Source: Rummeliibacillus stabekisii (GTDB lineage Bacteria > Bacillota > Bacilli > Bacillales_A > Planococcaceae). Taken from it: DNA of 53,030 nucleotides. Positions 52,743-53,030 of this stretch are shown one piece after another. The stretch is from the NCBI RefSeq assembly GCF_007988965.1, contig NZ_BJVD01000013.1, positions 1-53,030 of the forward strand, written 5' to 3'. Below the pieces are notes generated by a model. That model ran no database searches. It was not told where the DNA came from and saw only the letters and a program-made list of their open reading frames with translations. Numbering within the stretch: position 1 is the stretch's first letter; each line of letters begins with the position of its first letter. Position numbers and translations under genes: made by a program.

Positions 52743-52889
52743 ATGCTTTGGACGTTAATAGGACTTCTAGTTCTTTTCTGGGTACTAGGCCTTATATTCC
52801 ATATTGGCGGAGGATTAATTCATATTCTTCTTGTCATTGCGCTGATTGTCTTTATTGTTCGCCTTTTCACTGGAACAGCACGAAGTTGA
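52743..52889 (+). CDS. lmo0937 family membrane protein (48 aa)
   Basis: Tiny membrane protein with two hydrophobic helices (WTLIGLLVLFWVLGLIF and HILLVIALIVFIVRLF) around HIGGGLIH, the pattern of the lmo0937/DUF5670 family. Function is unknown; Listeria lmo0937 is known as a SigB-dependent stress gene. AAAGGA lies 8 bp before the ATG at 52743 (an ATG at 52740 is also in frame). A SigB-like promoter precedes it and a terminator follows. Confidence 0.88.
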   Translation: MLWTLIGLLVLFWVLGLIFHIGGGLIHILLVIALIVFIVRLFTGTARS

Positions 52890-52916
52890 ACGACGTAGCG
52901 TATAATAGAAAATAAT

Positions 52917-52959
52917 AAAGAGTGCCTTAGAAGAGAATGCTTCTAAGGTACTCTTTTTT
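52917..52959 (+). terminator. Terminator of the lmo0937-type gene
   Basis: AAAGAGTGCCTTAGAAG/CTTCTAAGGTACTCTTT, 14 or more paired bases, then TTTTG. Confidence 0.92.
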
Positions 52960-53030
52960 GAAGTGATTAAGATTAATAGCTTTCTTTTTTGTTTTACTAA
53001 GTTTATAATGATTTCGAATAAAAGAATATT

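Overview
The window is low-GC Firmicute DNA. Features pointing that way are the short AGGAGG-type ribosome sites, frequent TTG/GTG starts, strong intrinsic terminators, the rocF-sigW-rsiW-cdaA-cdaR-glmM-glmS block with a glmS ribozyme, and SigW- and SigB-type promoters. Gene content and the 5S rRNA end fit a Bacillaceae or Planococcaceae member (Lysinibacillus/Solibacillus-like); that placement is inference. It looks chromosomal: I see no transposase, integrase, phage gene, CRISPR array or replication origin.

Layout. 1-925: last bases of a 5S rRNA, the rRNA-operon terminator and a six-tRNA operon (Thr, Glu, Val, Tyr, Gln, Lys). 926-10300: conserved core with arginase, SigW and its anti-sigma factor, the c-di-AMP cyclase CdaA and regulator CdaR, GlmM, a stress-type DJ-1/PfpI protein, and the glmS ribozyme with GlmS. 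10400-13670 (minus strand): a complete bacitracin-resistance-type module, bcrR-bcrA-bcrB-bcrD, with candidate BcrR boxes. 13670-16720: accessory patch with a DUF2716 gene broken by one stop codon, two GNAT genes, a GNAT remnant and a Cof-type HAD phosphatase, bounded by two copies of a 35-bp AT-rich repeat. 16800-23260: arsR-acr3, a VOC protein, a DUF2157/GDYXXLXY membrane pair, and an AraC regulator divergent from an SDR.

23330-28340 is the most coherent accessory system: a persulfide/sulfide operon with a CstR-type sensor, two single rhodaneses, a TusA-rhodanese fusion, a DsrE-family protein, a rhodanese-persulfide dioxygenase fusion (CstB-like), a second TusA, a TSUP exporter and a DUF302 protein. 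Four copies of ATACC-N6-GGTA lie before four successive genes, suggesting one regulator acts at several points within the cluster.

28380-40730 is a patchwork of regulators next to their likely targets: ArsR-type/EamA, PhzF/LysR, HxlR with an aldo-keto reductase and SRPBCC protein (separated by tandem repeats carrying operator-like palindromes), CatR/CatE-like catechol dioxygenase, and a MarR/ring-cleaving dioxygenase set (MhqR/MhqO-like quinone detoxification). Between them are a frameshifted monooxygenase-like gene and a remnant of an aldehyde dehydrogenase.

40750-53030: PadR with a permease-prefix/VanZ protein, a two-gene OpuC/BilE-like ABC system with fused permease and binding protein, a DUF402 protein, a luciferase-like oxidoreductase, MarR-paiA-paiB, the copper operon csoR-copA-copZ, a lipoprotein, and a 48-residue lmo0937-type membrane protein behind a good SigB promoter. 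Together the accessory part is a defence inventory against arsenic, copper, sulfide/persulfide, quinones/catechols, bacitracin and osmotic or bile stress.
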